From contig CM034107.1 of the NCBI GenBank assembly GCA_019914945.1, forward strand, positions 3,286,001-3,350,000: a stretch of DNA of 64,000 nt, written 5' to 3'. Positions 12,901 to 26,046 of the stretch are shown here, piece after piece. The position numbers were made by a program, and so were the translations under genes. Each line of letters opens with the position of its first letter. The stretch's first letter is position 1. The notes under the pieces are model-generated. The model did no database searches. It was not told where the DNA came from and saw only the letters and a list, made by a program, of their open reading frames with translations. The DNA comes from Typha latifolia (Eukaryota; Streptophyta; Magnoliopsida; Poales; Typhaceae).

Positions 12901-14512
12901 CATACTTGCTTTCACAGTTTTAGGATTCTTTTCAAAAATTTACTATATGAAACAGTAAAAGGATAACTTAGCCAGAAATTTGTAGATATATGTAGTTTGT
13001 GAATAATACTCTGAGAATTATTCAAGTTGAATGACATTGGCATAGGCATCATTCCGAAGCATTCTTGCTCTGAACCAGCAGCACATATCAAAGGATTTCC
13101 AACAATACTGCAGGATAACAAAAGATGACTTCAGCAATGCAATAACCATAACTAAGCCTTATGAGAAATGCATATGAAGTGATATAGGATTTAGCCCCTA
13201 AGAGTGATCAACAGAGAAAGATTTGCAAATCCACACAATTACCTAAAACATTCTCTATTTTCTGATGAGATATAAGGAAATTATGCCGCTTTTACAAAGC
13301 ATAATTTAATATTTCATACAAGTAATTTTCCAAACTAGGTGAACTAAGGTATGACCATAAATGAATAATTAAACCTTTCTCCTGTTAATCGAAAAGCTTG
13401 GAAATAGCCAATATAAGGGAAGACTTACTTGAATGTTCTTGCTGGAGATTTGGGTACAGGGCCACTCAAGTTATTGTAAGAAAGGTCCCTGAAGAATAGG
13501 AACCATAGATTCCTTAGCCATGAACGTTAATTAAACGATAACCTTAACAAGCAAGAGAGAAGCCACATGACTTACAAAAATGCGAGTTCCGAGATATTGG
13601 TCAAAGACAGAGGGAATGCTCCAGAGAGACTGTTATTGTTAATCCTTCTGCACACATATTACAAAGAACCAAAACAAAATATATCACTACAATTAAAAGT
13701 GAACAAACTAGTCTTGGTTTCCTCTTGACATTTTCACTTACAGGTAAAGAAGGCTCTTCAGGTTGCCTAATGTGGCGGGGATCTCACCAGACAAGTAGTT
13801 GTTTGAGAGATCAAGCTGGTGAAGCTTGGAAAGCTTTCCTATCTCTGAAGGTATTGGCCCTGATATATTATTGCTCTGCAAAAGCCTGCACAAAAACTTG
13901 CCATCTTTAAGCATATCCATGGTCTCATATCGTCAGGGATTAAGTAGAAACAAAGATGGAAGAGCACAAGAACTAACGGACCATTTAAACCAATTTACAT
14001 ACTTACAAGAAATCAAGATTTGTCAAGTTCCCTACACTTGGAGAAAGAGTACCGTATAGGTTTTGGCTTGGAGCAGCCCTTCAAAGGCAAGAAAACAAGA
14101 TAAGAATCTCTTCCAGACTTACTCAGGATTTGCTCTCAAACAGATTAGCAAACTGAAGCAGAACTCCTCATGGTGATACTTACAGACCAATGACTAAGTT
14201 CTCAGGAGAGCAAGTAATCATAGCCCAGCTGCAAGGATCAACAGAGTCCTTGTCCCAATTATCAAGAACACCATGAGGATCCTTCAGTGAGGCCTTCATG
14301 CCCATTAGTGCTTGCACTGCAACAAAACACCCAACTTGAACAACAAAATAAACATGCCCAAATGAGGATAACAATCTTAAAAGATATAAATCAAACCTAC
14401 CTTCAAAGTTAACCCCTTTAGGGGAAAGCATAGCATCTATAGAAACCCAACACAAGAAGAAGGCCGTCAGAAGCACCTCAAGTTTTCTCTTCTTTGTTCC
14501 CATTGAACTCAT
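9929..14512 (-). CDS. NIK1: NSP-interacting-kinase-type LRR receptor kinase
   Basis: Predicted plasma-membrane LRR-RLK of subfamily II (SERK/NIK), where NIK1 acts in antiviral translational suppression and immune/growth signalling. Eleven exons: 14512-14401, 14316-14184, 14078-14007, 13885-13742, 13647-13576, 13488-13429, 13107-13010, 12244-12095, 11796-11455, 11078-10699 and 10249-9929, in continuous phase to 627 aa. LRR exons are 72, 144 and 72 bp, matching 24-residue repeats. A signal peptide (about 1-30) precedes an LRRNT with DPCSW, then five LRRs. The transmembrane helix is at about 242-266, ATP-loop GKGGFG at 314-319, K335, HRD at 428-430, DFG at 448-450 and activation loop TTAVRGTVG. 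The C-terminus is the family's [11 protein letters not shown]. An in-frame ATG exists at 14590, but MSSMGTKK (14512) or MGTKK (14503) gives a typical signal peptide. No defect seen. Confidence 0.93.
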
Positions 14513-14590
14513 GGGCTCCAGAGAAGATACACTCAGATACTGAAAATTATAGAGCTTGGAGAAATGAATCAATGGAGTCACTGTGCTCAA

Positions 14591-17164
14591 ATCATTGATG
14601 GGATTTTCTCTTTCCCTTCACTTCTGAGTTGTTTGCTGGCCTTTTGTGCTCAGAAGAAGCAGGTAGCTGATGCCTTCCTCATGCCTCTATCTGATGACAG
14701 AAGCCATGACAAAAGCTCACAGGCTTTGCTGTCTTGGTAGTTTGTAATGGAGAAAAGAAGGGAGGGAACACGCATGCCTCCCACTTGGGTCTGGCAGAAT
14801 GAGGAAATGGGTATAAAAAAATATAGAGAAATCTAAGCATATTAGGAGTAAAGTAGAGTATAAATGCTTAAAAAGAACAAGGAGAAAGTTCCCTTGGTGT
14901 GTCAGTGCAATTGTTTGGTTGGGAAGTGTGACTTTTAGAAAAATTCCATTGCAGATTGGAAGATGGCAACATCCATTTCTTGTGATAAGCAAGCTACAAT
15001 GCTCTCTACTAATGATAAGATTAAAACAATTCCAATTGTTAAAATATATTGGCACAATAGAAAGAAAGGAAAAAAAAACGCCCCTTGAATAAGAAAAGAA
15101 AGCTAAATAATGATATTCCAAGGATAATAATGATGAATAATGGGACCCCAAGAGATTCACATAATCCCAATAACCTTGTTTATGCACCTATGTTAACTTT
15201 AAACACTTAGCTTCATTAGGTTGTTTCTTTTTAGCATCATGTCGGCAGACTTTAAGGTAAATAATTTTCATTCAGATAAAGTAGACAGTGTTGCTCAGAT
15301 GTACAGTCCCTTGGATGACGATAATTTATATATATTATATTTAATATTTTCTTTTATAATTTAAATGAACAAAGAAAATTTTATTTTAAATAACACAATT
15401 TAAAATCATATTCTCATCTATGAATTCGCTAACGTATTAACTCACCGGTTATTCTAAAAACTTTAAAAATAGTTAAAAATTGATAATTTTTTATTTAACA
15501 AAAAAATTCTTTAACCAATTCAATAAACTACAAGTTTAGACAGGAAGGAACAAACTTTTTTGAGCCAATGCTTCCTTATCAATTAACCTAGAATTGGAAG
15601 GTTTTGCTAACAAATTTGGTGGCATGGCTGGATTATTTTGGCAATACTGTTCATTTCATACTACCTTCCAGTTAAGCAGCTGTCACAACTAGGATTCTTA
15701 TGACAACATATTGCAACAAATAGAACAATGACATTAATTTCTCTAGACTCATATGCACATACTGCTTGCTGAAACTATACTCAACTGGCATTTTTTTTCT
15801 TTTGAGAAGGACAACAAGAATGTGGACTACTCAGCCAATGGTCCCAAAAGGATCAGGGAATATATACAAATGGATCACCTCTTGGGGGTGCCATAATCCT
15901 TGGTGCACAAAATCAAAGGGTCTTGTCCCTGTCAACACAACTCCAAGAGGTGTTTATGCCAATTGTATCTAGATCCAACTGTTGGGTCCACTCGTATTTG
16001 AAATGAGTCAAGCTTGATCAGTTGAATGCATGGATTATATTTGAATTTAATTTCGAGCCGAGCTTGATTGGTATACGGATTAATATTTAGTAGTTCATAA
16101 AATAGAGTAATATTCTAAATCTTTGTTTAGGATAGTGTTTGATGCCACTGGAATCAGGTGTTGCCACAATACCTGAAAACAAATTGTGCCAGAGAACTTG
16201 AAAAGTAACCAACAAAAATTATGCCAATATATCATAATTTAAGTTGTAGAAAAAGAAGAAAAAAAAACATCAAATTAGAAGCATAGAGAATTGATCCACA
16301 TCCTATAAAGATGGGCCTAAGTACTGTTCTGAACCAAACCTAAAAAATAATATAAACTATGGAGATTGAACAAGAGGAGGGGAGGAGGAGAGAGTAAAGG
16401 ACAATTGGGTGGTTTGATTGTTTATTAGAGTAAATATGGCATAAATAGAGATTCCAAAATTCCATAGGTTTGGCCATTCATTAAAAGTCCCAAATCCCCT
16501 CTTTTGTTGGTCGGAATCTTTGAGATGCGTGCGGGAACAATATCTTTGTTCGACTCCCTTCCCTTCTTTCATTTTATTTTTGCATATAGCACCTTTCATT
16601 TATACAAATTGCACTTAGAATCTTTTACATCCTTTTCTGGATTGATTTAAAAATAACTGATTAATTAACCAGCTATCCAATTGAATATTTATATTCTAAA
16701 AAGCCAAAAAATAACAAGTCTAATAAAACAGTAAAATATCCTATTTTCTTACGTTATCCACCTAAAGAGTATCAAGGTTAAAACATAACTAAGGATAAAA
16801 TAGTCTATCGAAAGTCTATTCTTCAATGGAAATATCTAACATGAAAAAAGAAAAAGTAGAGGGCAGAAATCCGAGAGTGTTAAAGTACAGGGGCTGAAGC
16901 GCAAAATATCACATACTACCCATAGGGTGTGACATGCAAAATTCCGTATATATATATATATATATATATATATTGTAAACAAAGAATACGGTGTTAGAGA
17001 AGGAAACAATCATGTCAGGTGGTGGCGTTGTTTATTTTTGTCCTTTTCTTTTATATACAATATTATAAAATTGTAAGGTCTCTTTTGCTGATTCTCCCAA
17101 GGCAACGCAACCACTCTTTTGCTCACACGCCTCTCATACTGTCAAGTCCACTGTAAAAAGATGA

Positions 17165-17208
<44 letters not shown>

Positions 17209-20199
17209 TTTGAATTAGAAGAGAGATTGCAGAGGCAAAAGAACCAAGGACAGCGAGAGAGCATTCAAAAGCAAAGGCTGCCATCTCTTCTCTCTCTTCT
17301 CTATATAGACTATATCTCTCACTAAGTCGCACGTACGTAGTCGGTACGAGTGGAGTACTTTTCCGGCCGAGACTGTCGGTTTTCCAATTATCTTTCTGAG
17401 CATTTTTTTCATTTCGCACCCTGTGATTTTACCGTTGTTTACGGAGCTCAAAAACTTTTAAATACTAATTCCTTGAGTTTTATTTTATCGCATCCAATTT
17501 ACTTCAGTAAAAATTAATAAAGTAAACAGCGACTTTTGTTATCAAAGTTATAAACCAAAATTATGTAAAAGAAATTTCTCTAAATTGGATAATTTAGAGT
17601 AGATATTTATCTTTGTTATTTTTAAAATGAGATTTTAGAAACAATTATTTTTGTGTTTACTTGTATTTTAAAATAAAAATATAATAATTATTTTTGATGT
17701 GATATAAAGTGAATGAAAAAGTAAAAAATATATATTTTTTTTCATGAGATTATTATTAATATCTTTTGATTTGATATAAAGTAAGTTGACGGAATATATA
17801 TATATTAATGGTAAATTAGTAATTGAGTTAGTGTATAGTATAAGATATAATCGAATTATTATAATATTTAACTATTATTCTAAAATTAAAAATTATATTT
17901 TAAAAATAAGAAAAAAATATATTTCTAAAATAAAGAGGGGCTAATTAGTGATTTGTGATTGAGGCATCCCTTTTTTGCTTGTAATTTTATTGAGGAGTTA
18001 AATATATTACACTGTTAACTTTATTTTGTATAGCTTTACCTTCCTCTATTTTATTTAAATTATAACCCATAAATTTTTCGTCCAAGATAATATTATCCAT
18101 GTGTTTTAATTTAAAAATTATTACTAACTTGAACAAAATTATTTTCCTCCTAAACTTTTATTCTGTATAGTAAGTTATTCTTAACTTTCTCTCATAATAC
18201 ATATTTATTTAATAGAAACACGTTTTTTAACTCATCTTATCATCTTCGTTTATAGTATAATTAAAGTTCAGAGAGTAATATATGCAATGCTTTAATATAA
18301 TTAGTAATGTGTTTTAAAATATTATAAATTGTAGTTATGTCTAAATATTTTGTGTAAACATATGCACAAGTGTTAAAGATTTGAAGGTGAATTTTTAAAA
18401 AAAAAATATATATAAAAAATAAGAAGAAGTGATGCTCCTATATAGGATTAGGTGCCTCTTAGATAGCAATAAGCTATTCTTATCTATAAGAAGATAAAGT
18501 TATAGTTGTTGGAAGAATAATGTGATGCATTATTATTTATGCTCATGCTCTTTTCCATCTTGTGTCTCTAGTTGAGGGAATAATTTGTTCTTTTGAATGC
18601 ATTAGACCAAGTATAAAATTATTTTGTCTAGTTGACAACTTTATGATGCCTTTTCTTCATTCCTAAATAATAAGGATATGAATCAGATGCTCTCAAGGAA
18701 AAGAATTCTCTTCAAATTTGACCATCTTTTCCTCCCCATGCATGGCATTGGCATCACACCACTTCAGAATAAAATAAAATAAAAATGCTACATTATTGAT
18801 ATTCTTATGTAGATACCTTAATGCACTACTTATTAAACAACTTGAGAGTACAAAATAAATGACATTTCTTTTCTTAGATTGATTAGAGCGCCTAGGTTAG
18901 GTCCGTCGGACGGACAATATAGGGTCAACTCTCTTTAGATATGTACAAAACCGTAATAGGCTCTCTATTTATGCCCGATCGCAATTTGTATATCCTACAA
19001 CATTCTATAATTTTTGCATAAATTTCTCAGCATACTTATGCAAATATAAATTAAACTTCGGAGATGACTAATCATTTGTCTGACATGTAATTAATTAGCT
19101 TATGATATATTAAAAAAAAATAGTGTTTCTTTAACAAATATACACCTTTGCTTGCAATGACTAGGGAGCTCACCAATGCTTACAAGATAGTAGTTGAGAG
19201 GTGAAGAATGGTACTATTGGGAAGGCTGCTCTCTTCTCAAAAAAAAAAAAAAAAGAGCAATAGTGATAGAAGAAAAACTCACTGAGAAGACCTAAAAACT
19301 ATTGTCTTCTCACTCTTGGTATTTCTCCCACTAATGTTCAGTCCAAGGGACAAATATTCTCTCATCTCTCATCAAATCACCACCCACTTTGCACTTCTTT
19401 TGATGTCATAATATTCCTCTGGTGATCTTGTGCTCTCACCTGGGACAAGTGATGGCATGCATGCATGCATGTGTTGTTTCCACTAATCATCAATAGTAGC
19501 TCCCTGCTAACTTTGGGAGACATCAACAATCCACAGACTTTGCAATGACAAACCCTAGATCTTATAACCATCTTGGCTCAGTGGAAACTCCATTGCAACT
19601 TTTGGTGCATCAAGTAGATATCCTCCTTCAATTTATCTTTTTCCTCTAAGTTTAGGGTTTTCATTTTTTATCATACTGGCCTAGTAGGACTTAGCTAAGT
19701 TTCACCTTTTTTTAGACCTCTTTCTGATAAAGTGATAAGAAAGTGACTTTTTTTTTCAAGAATGTTTACATAATTGCCATCAGAAAGATTATGGTAATTC
19801 ATATCTAATTAAAAATAAATCTAATTAATCATAATTAAAGTATGGTAATTCATATCTAAAAAAGATTATTTTACCCCCTTGTATAAATTACTAAAATAAT
19901 TTAAAAGTTATTCAATACTATACCCAGATAATTCATGTGAGATAAAAACTATTGATAAATATTTTATACTCTGAATTTAAGAAAAAAAAAAGGTATATTA
20001 GTCATTTATATTGTTTATTAACTTTAATAATAATTGGTTAGAAATATTCTGTTAAAAATTAAATATAATGGTAATTTTGAGAGAGTAAAAAAAAGTAGCG
20101 ATAATTATAATATTTTGAAATTTTTTAATACCAAGTATGTGAAAATCCATTTTTCTTAGTGATTTTGATCCCACAAACCTAAAACTAAGGGGGAAAAAA
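14591..20199. other. Gene-poor intergenic block with microsatellites
   Basis: About 5.6 kb without a credible gene. It holds an (AT)n run near 16947-16973, a (GA)n run near 17170-17204 and long AT-rich stretches from 17.4 to 18.4 kb. The largest ORF (14717-15187, minus) has no recognised domain and simple-sequence composition. The interval just upstream of 14512 must contain the NIK promoter and leader. Confidence 0.5.
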
Positions 20200-20760
20200 A
20201 AACTAGCTCTGATACTATGTTAAAAGCTAATTTATTTGAAAAATAGGTAGCAAATGGATGAACATTTGTAAACCATGAAGTACAAAGATAATTGGGTATG
20301 AAGTGGTTGATAAAGATAAAATTTCACACAAAGACAACACCATTCCAAATCAATTCTCTCTTTTGCAACATGAGACTAAAATGGTGGAGCACCACAAATC
20401 CACCTTTAGGACACTCTTGGGGATCTCTTCCTTTAATTGTTGCTATTCCTTTGTCTTGGAAGGATGGAAAGGCATCTCTCTCCATTGTATCATATAAAAA
20501 AGCAACTATTGAAGCATGGCAGGTGAATTGGGACCAGATGTACCTCACAATGGAGGGTGGCCCAAAAGATAGAAAATGGTACCAAAGTGAAAACATATTC
20601 TTAGACTTTGGCTTGAGTTGTCCCAAGAACAAATGATTGCATATGCCAGCTTCAAATTTGATTGTGAGTAGATTGTTTATTTTCGCATGTATATTGTTGT
20701 CATTGGAATAATTATTGAAGCTCACATGAGTATATTTTTTTTTATTTAATAATTTCACTT
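20200..20760 (-). mobile_element. Possible LTR-retrotransposon scar (PBS-like motif)
   Basis: On the minus strand 20204-20217 reads TAGTATCAGAGCTA just after a sequence ending AACA. That resembles the initiator-Met tRNA primer-binding site (TGGTATCAGAGC) placed after a copia-type LTR. The adjoining 20217-20760 could be LTR-derived, but no partner LTR or polyprotein was found. Overlapping ORFs here have no recognisable domain. Confidence 0.25.
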
Positions 20761-21229
20761 AAATTCTATGAACTATCGCTGTATTCATAAGTACACATAG
20801 ACCCCTAAATTATTAGAAAGCTATCAAATTCTCCGTCCACCAATTTTTCCTTATGTTTTGTGTTCATAAGTTGAATATATTTTAAACCTTTGTACTAAGA
20901 AAAACAGAGGAATGCTAATATAGAAGGATATTCTTGTCTTTTCAATTTATTTTTTGTCACCTTAGGGGGTTTGAGGTTTCTAATAGTTAGAAAATCTATA
21001 TGTATTAAAAAAAATATGGGAATTTTGAAAATAAACAATAGTTTAGACGTCTAAGTGGGATTTTGAAAATAGACAATAGTTAAGTGTAATCTAAGGTTAG
21101 TCTGAGTGTATTATTATATATGTGCTCCAGTTCATCAATTATGTCTAGCCAATGATCCCGATCATATCCAACATTAAATATAGAGGATTGTAAAATTAGA
21201 ATATATTTTGTTGAATGTACACGATTAAT

Positions 21230-21440
21230 ACGAGTGAGCTATGCTCAGCTTGAATTTATTTAGAACCATGCTCATGGTCGAACCAAACTAGCCTATCACA
21301 GGCTCAAGCTTGGCTCGCTCTACTACCGAGCCAGCTCGAGCTAGAGCTCGACTCGATCAACTTGATTACATAAACCCAAGGCTCAAATAGCTAAAGGCCA
21401 GCTAAGCCCAATTAAGCCCAAGTTTTTGAATAATTATGCA
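21230..21440. repeat. hAT-end-like sequence (GAGCC/GCTCG-rich)
   Basis: The segment is packed with GGCTCG, GAGCC and GAGCTCGA motifs similar in style to the subterminal regions of the hAT element at 37342-41826. It may be a decayed non-autonomous relative. No clean ends or target duplication were found. Confidence 0.3.
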
Positions 21441-21511
21441 AGTAGAAAAAGTAGGACAAAGGATTTTAATCATCGAGTTATAAAATATATTCGCTTATGT
21501 ATACAATTAAT

Positions 21512-21645
21512 CATAGGGTTTCGCGAATGGGATAGAGCTCCCATTAGTGTTCCGGAGTTTGAATCCTAGTGACACCGGTTTAACTCGGTGTTCTTAGCCA
21601 CTCATTGAAAAATAAAAAATAAAAAAATAAAAAAATCATTCATAT
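21512..21645 (+). mobile_element. SINE-like unit with pol III box B and A-rich tail
   Basis: A unit starting near GGGTTTCGCG contains GAGTTTGAATCCTAG, close to the tRNA-type box B (GGTTCGANTCC). An A-box-like GGATAGAGCT lies about 25 bp before it, and the unit ends in an A-rich tail near 21607-21645. This layout fits a tRNA-derived SINE. A short repeat around AATCAT on both sides could be a target duplication but is too short to trust. Confidence 0.4.
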
Positions 21646-21828
21646 TGTTTCTCTTTTAAAAAAAAATAATAATAAATAAATATACTGAGAGAGTCCATTA
21701 GGCCCATAGCCGTAATACTTAGACTGGGCCTGTTAAGAGTCGAGCAGTTCTAGGCCCGAAACTGGTTGCGGATTCGGATCCTAAGTCCGAAGCTCCACCC
21801 AAAAGATTTATTCAATATAACTTGTAAA

Positions 21829-22147
21829 GGGAAAGTTTCAAATAACACCCTATGTTTTAGTATTTTCTGTACTAACACATTTCAGTTGAGCTCTTTGTAA
21901 TCTTACCCCTCCTTTATGCCTATAATCTTTACCATTTTAGATGCCTTTTAATGTGGGAATAAATTAGAAAGCATATCAAGGGTATTTTTGTATCTTTGTT
22001 CGGAGAGTTAAATAAACTATAATTTAGGATTAAATTAAATTAATCAGACAATTATATGGAAAAAAAAAGAGAGGAATTGAATTAGGAATAGCTCGGATTG
22101 CTAATCAAAGAATCACTAAAATGCAGGGTGTTATTTAATAATTTCCC
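21829..22147. mobile_element. MITE-like element, copy B
   Basis: The ends GGGAAAGTTTCAAATAACAC and the reverse-complement-like GTGTTATTTAATAATTTCCC match those of the element at 3121-3803. It is 319 bp and non-coding. The shared ends at two loci identify a dispersed non-autonomous DNA transposon family; the shorter copy looks internally deleted. Confidence 0.6.
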
Positions 22148-22379
22148 AATTATAGACACTACAATTAATTTCTCATAAATTAAAAATAAAATACGACAAT
22201 TGGCCCACAGGTTTTTCCTCGAAAAAGGAAAAAAAAAAGTGACCGATTAAAAAATCTAAAAAGATTTAATAAAACACATATTGTTCTCTATATTGTTTAG
22301 TGTTTAGATTATTTTTAGAGAAATAGAAACTTACTGTGTTCCAATATCATTTAAAATTGAGGATTTAGGATTAGTCTTC

Positions 22380-22580
22380 TTATATGTAGATGGCTACTTG
22401 GCTGTGTGGAGTTTAGTGGCATTCCTGTAATATATTGCAATGTGTGGTTCCTGCATCTTTCCTAAATCCCACTACAATTCATACACATCATTACAGCAGA
22501 AACCAGTTCAATTAATTTGATCAGCCTGAGACGATTTCTAAGCACCATTAGTTGTTGTATTTTTTTTTATCCTTCAAATA
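22380..22580 (+). repeat. Decayed duplicate of B3-gene upstream DNA
   Basis: This stretch resembles 24290-24490, upstream of the first B3 gene. Shared landmarks in the same order are GTGGCATTCCTGTAATATATT versus the ATGGCATTCCCGTAATATATT version, then CCTGCATCTTTCCT, CCAGTTCAATTAAT, CAGCCTGAGA and AAGCACCATTA. No B3 coding sequence follows. Confidence 0.55.
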
Positions 22581-22583
22581 GGG

Positions 22584-22860
22584 GGGTTGTCATTAGTCAA
22601 GCTTGGATTGACTGATAATTCGATCCAAACATATTTCAAATCAAACCTAATTGATGTGTGAATAGAGCTCAAATCTTTTGAATCTAAAATTAATAAAATT
22701 AAATTAAAGCAGCCCAATTAAAATTTTATTTTATATTTATCGAGAGATGTACTCAAGCTTAGCTTGAAATTAATTTCAGATCTAATCTAACTAATCAAAT
22801 TGGACTCACTTCAAAAATGAGCTGAAACTTGAGGGCAGCTTGATTATTTTGATGGCCTTA
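22584..22860. mobile_element. Small hAT-like non-autonomous element (putative)
   Basis: Begins near GGGGTTGTCATTAGTCAAGCTTGG and ends near CAGCTTGATTATTTTGATGGCC. The right end resembles the GATTATTTTGACAGCCCTA end of the hAT element at 41826. It lies within the decayed B3 flank. Non-coding, with no clear 8-bp duplication. Confidence 0.35.
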
Positions 22861-24592
22861 CATATGTATCTTTCTCCAAGTAGTTATATTAAAGTTTTTT
22901 TTTTCCGACCCTAGCAAAGACTCTTCCCTTTTAATTTTTTCTCCCTTTCTCTTCTCCCCCTCATTTCTTATTCTCCCTTTCTCCCCCATCACTCTTCCTC
23001 TCTCACCGTTGCCCTCTCTTCATTATCTTCTTTATAATTCCCAACAGTCTCTACCAAATCCATGTTGTGTCGTCTCTCCTCTCTCCCTCTGCACTTGTCT
23101 TCTTTGCACCCATCACCCCTTCGGTATCCCTTCTTTCCTCCACCCTTCCCTTATCCGATAGTGGCTCCTATTTTTCCTGTATTATACATCCTCTCTCTTC
23201 GCTTTTGTATACTGTTATAACTATATTATCACTGTCTTCTCAGCCCCCTTCAGCCCTACCGATGCCATTGTGGTAGCCGTCGCCGAAGCAACCTATGAAT
23301 CATAATTTTGAGTATATCTTGTTCTTGTCAGATCTAAGCCTAACAACATGATCCGAGTCATTTTGGTTTAATTTACTATTGTTGTTTGCTGGGATGGAGA
23401 TTTTTTTTTTCTCCAGCTTAAAAATTGTAGAGCCGTGTCTTTGACTACCGGATCATGATAGAACTGCAGGCTAAATTTAGGCGCCTTATGCTTGTATTTT
23501 TTTAGGTTTGCGCAGTCATATTTTATTTGTGTCAAAGAGCTTGTTACCTTATTTTTGCTATCACACTATTCTCAAATGTAACCTAATGTAAAGCTTGTGT
23601 TAAAAGAATTATCATCTTATTCTCATGCTATGTATCAAGCTGACTTACAGGAATGAGTGAAGCTTTGTCTATCTGCTTTCCATACAAAAGAAAATTAAAA
23701 AAAAATCTCCAAGCAGCTTTCTAACAGGAAAAACAAAGGAATTTATCACATTATCACATTTACTGTTAAAAGCTTAAGCTTGTTAGGAATATTCAAACTG
23801 ATCACTGTTTCACTTTGAGACTGTATCAAAGGGATATATATATATATATATATATATAGATGCAGCCTTAATTAATCCCAATTATTATTGGAAACGGTTG
23901 TTTTCACCACCCAAATTAGTGAGCAATATGTGCAGGGCTATCACATGTACTACTATTTACCAATAAAAAAATTAATATTTTTAGCACTCTAATATATTTT
24001 GAATCACTAAGGAGAGAGATATAATAACACCTAAAATCCTCACCTATTGTCAAATTTTCATATAAATCCCTCATTTAATCTTTTAATTATGAAAAATCTC
24101 CGAAGTGCTTCTCTCATAATTAATTTGTTTTGAGTTTTTGTTAGAAAATATCACGTGATAAATTTTATAAGATCTAGCAATCATTTTTACTCTCATATTA
24201 TTAAAAAAATAAATTAATAATAAGATAGTTATTTTAGAAAATACTACATTTTTTCTACTACATATCATATTTTTTGACAGTGTGTTACGTATAATGGCAT
24301 TCCCGTAATATATTGTATATTTGTAGTCCTGCATCTTTCCTACTACAAATGATAAGAATCACTTACTTAAAGCAGGTGAGCAACATGCAGGAATAGGTAG
24401 CTACCAACCCAGAAACAAACTTCCAGTTCAATTAATGTCAGCCTGAGATGATTTTTAAGCACCATTAATTCTTGTTTTTATCCTACTACTCACGCATTTG
24501 AGAGGTGCCCAATTCTAGTATATATTATATACACACACATTTCTAAGGAAGAAGTAGCTACCATTTTAGTTTCTAGCTCTCGAAGAAACACC
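22861..24592. other. Upstream region of the first B3 gene, partly duplicated
   Basis: Contains a CT-rich tract (22910-23040) and an (AT)n run at about 23838-23859. A block at about 23726-23940 recurs at about 27262-27462 upstream of the second B3 gene; shared landmarks are AAAAGCTTAAGCT and GGTTGTTTTCAC. A TATA-like stretch (TATATTATATA) near 24520-24530 is the probable core promoter, about 65-75 bp before the ATG. Confidence 0.5.
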
Positions 24593-26046
24593 ATGGCAGC
24601 CATGGATGGGAGTCGGCCAAAGTTCTTCAAAATTTACCTGCCACCTTCGTTTGACATGATGGTATTCATCTTATTCTCTCCTCTCTCTATCTTTCTCTCC
24701 TTCCGGCTCTCACACTCCTCTTGCCTTGCAGAAAATTCCATCAGAATTTACCCATGAGCATCTTAGAACCGAGAATGGCAGGAAAGCCATGCTGTTAATT
24801 ACCACACTAGGAGTGCTGTGGCACGTCACACTTCACCGCGACGGCTCCGACATCTACTTGGCAAGCGGTTGGCCGGAGTTTGCTCGTGCTCACGAGCTGC
24901 TCGCCGGCTACTTCTTGGTGTTCTGCCACGAAAACAACCTGGTGTTCACCGTCGAGGTGTTCGAGCTCACCGGATGCAAGAAGAGCTACAATCCTACGTG
25001 GAATTACGACGCACGGCTGACGATCGAAGTCGGAGATGATTCTCCCGACGGTGAGGGCTAGCTCTCTTTCTTGTTCTTCTTGCTTATATCTTTTTCTTTT
25101 TCTTTGTCTAATGGTGGCTGCAGGAATGCATGCATGCTTGGAATATTGTTTAAGATGATGAGATGCAAAGTCCAGTTTCATGCTCTACTAAGGTAAAAAA
25201 GCAAGAAACGAGCTGCAAGAAACGAGCAATTCAAGAGAGGCCACCTTCACCTATTTTGGTGCCAAAGAAGGAAGAGAATAAGATCTCCTGTGTCGAGCCA
25301 GTTCCACAGTTCGAGAAGATCCTGAGGCCTTACAACTTCAACCACAAGTACATGGTAAATTTTAGGGGAGTTGCATATATACCACTCAAATATAATTAAT
25401 TCCATTAAAGTTTTATCAATTTAACTATAAAAAGTGGCAACTATATACTTTAATACTTCAGTTCAAATTTTATATCTTAATCCAACGGCTAGTCATAGTT
25501 TTTTCTTCACACCTGGGTGCAGGATTTGATCCCTTCTAATACCTGTTAAAGGACAAATTATTCATTTTACATACATCATTTTAGGATAGCTTCAAATCTT
25601 TCTATCCATAAAAAAAAAAAAAAAACTTTTTGTACTATTTAATAAAATCAAAGGCATGGATGAAGAGCTCTGGAAAAAGTAGAAATGTGGTGTATTCTTA
25701 TTTGCATTCCATTCTCTTCAGTTAAGAATATTTCACGTCTTTCTACTTGCTAACCTACTAAGATTTTAACCCTTTTCTACTATTACTTGTTGTAATTTTG
25801 GTGCTCATGGAGAGTATAACCAAGGGATTTTACACCAAGCATGGCCTCTTGAAGAAGGCTGACATGGTGTTCAAGAACTCGGAGGGGAGATCATGGCCGG
25901 TAAAGTTCTACCCTGGTACTGAGGAGGGCCACTTTGGAAAGGGATGGGATAAGTTCTCCTCAGATAACAAGCTTAAAGAAGGTGACAAGTGTATCTTCCA
26001 GCTTGTGGCCAAAGATCAAATGAATGTCCAGATAGTGAGAAAATGA
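24593..26046 (+). CDS. Double-B3-domain (REM-type) DNA-binding protein, copy 1
   Basis: Predicted nuclear plant-specific transcription factor with two B3 DNA-binding domains. Four exons, 24593-24661, 24732-25050, 25155-25354 and 25813-26046, are in phase and give 273 aa. The first B3 domain occupies about residues 9-105 and starts PKFFKIYLPP. A basic, Ser/Lys-rich linker holds KKRAIQERPPSP. The second B3 spans about 180-273 and ends NVQIVRK. The start codon was chosen because the paralogue at 28769 begins at the equivalent ATG. The final intron acceptor reads GGAG where the paralogue reads GCAG, a weaker but usable site. This intron is 458 bp against 87 bp in the paralogue, so it gained sequence. 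The specific target and process are unknown. Confidence 0.87.

Noticed and set aside
14690..14740. miR156-like start (TGACAGAAG) with a nearby partial inverted match
   Set aside because: Only nine bases agree with the mature miRNA and no proper stem-loop is visible.
14717..15187. 156-codon ORF upstream of the NIK gene
   Set aside because: Phe/Leu/Ser-rich translation of AT-rich DNA, no recognisable domain; overlaps the expected promoter.
20324..20758. 144-codon ORF (minus) overlapping a 114-codon plus-strand ORF
   Set aside because: No domain, conserved motif or splice context recognised in either; kept only as a possible retroelement scar.
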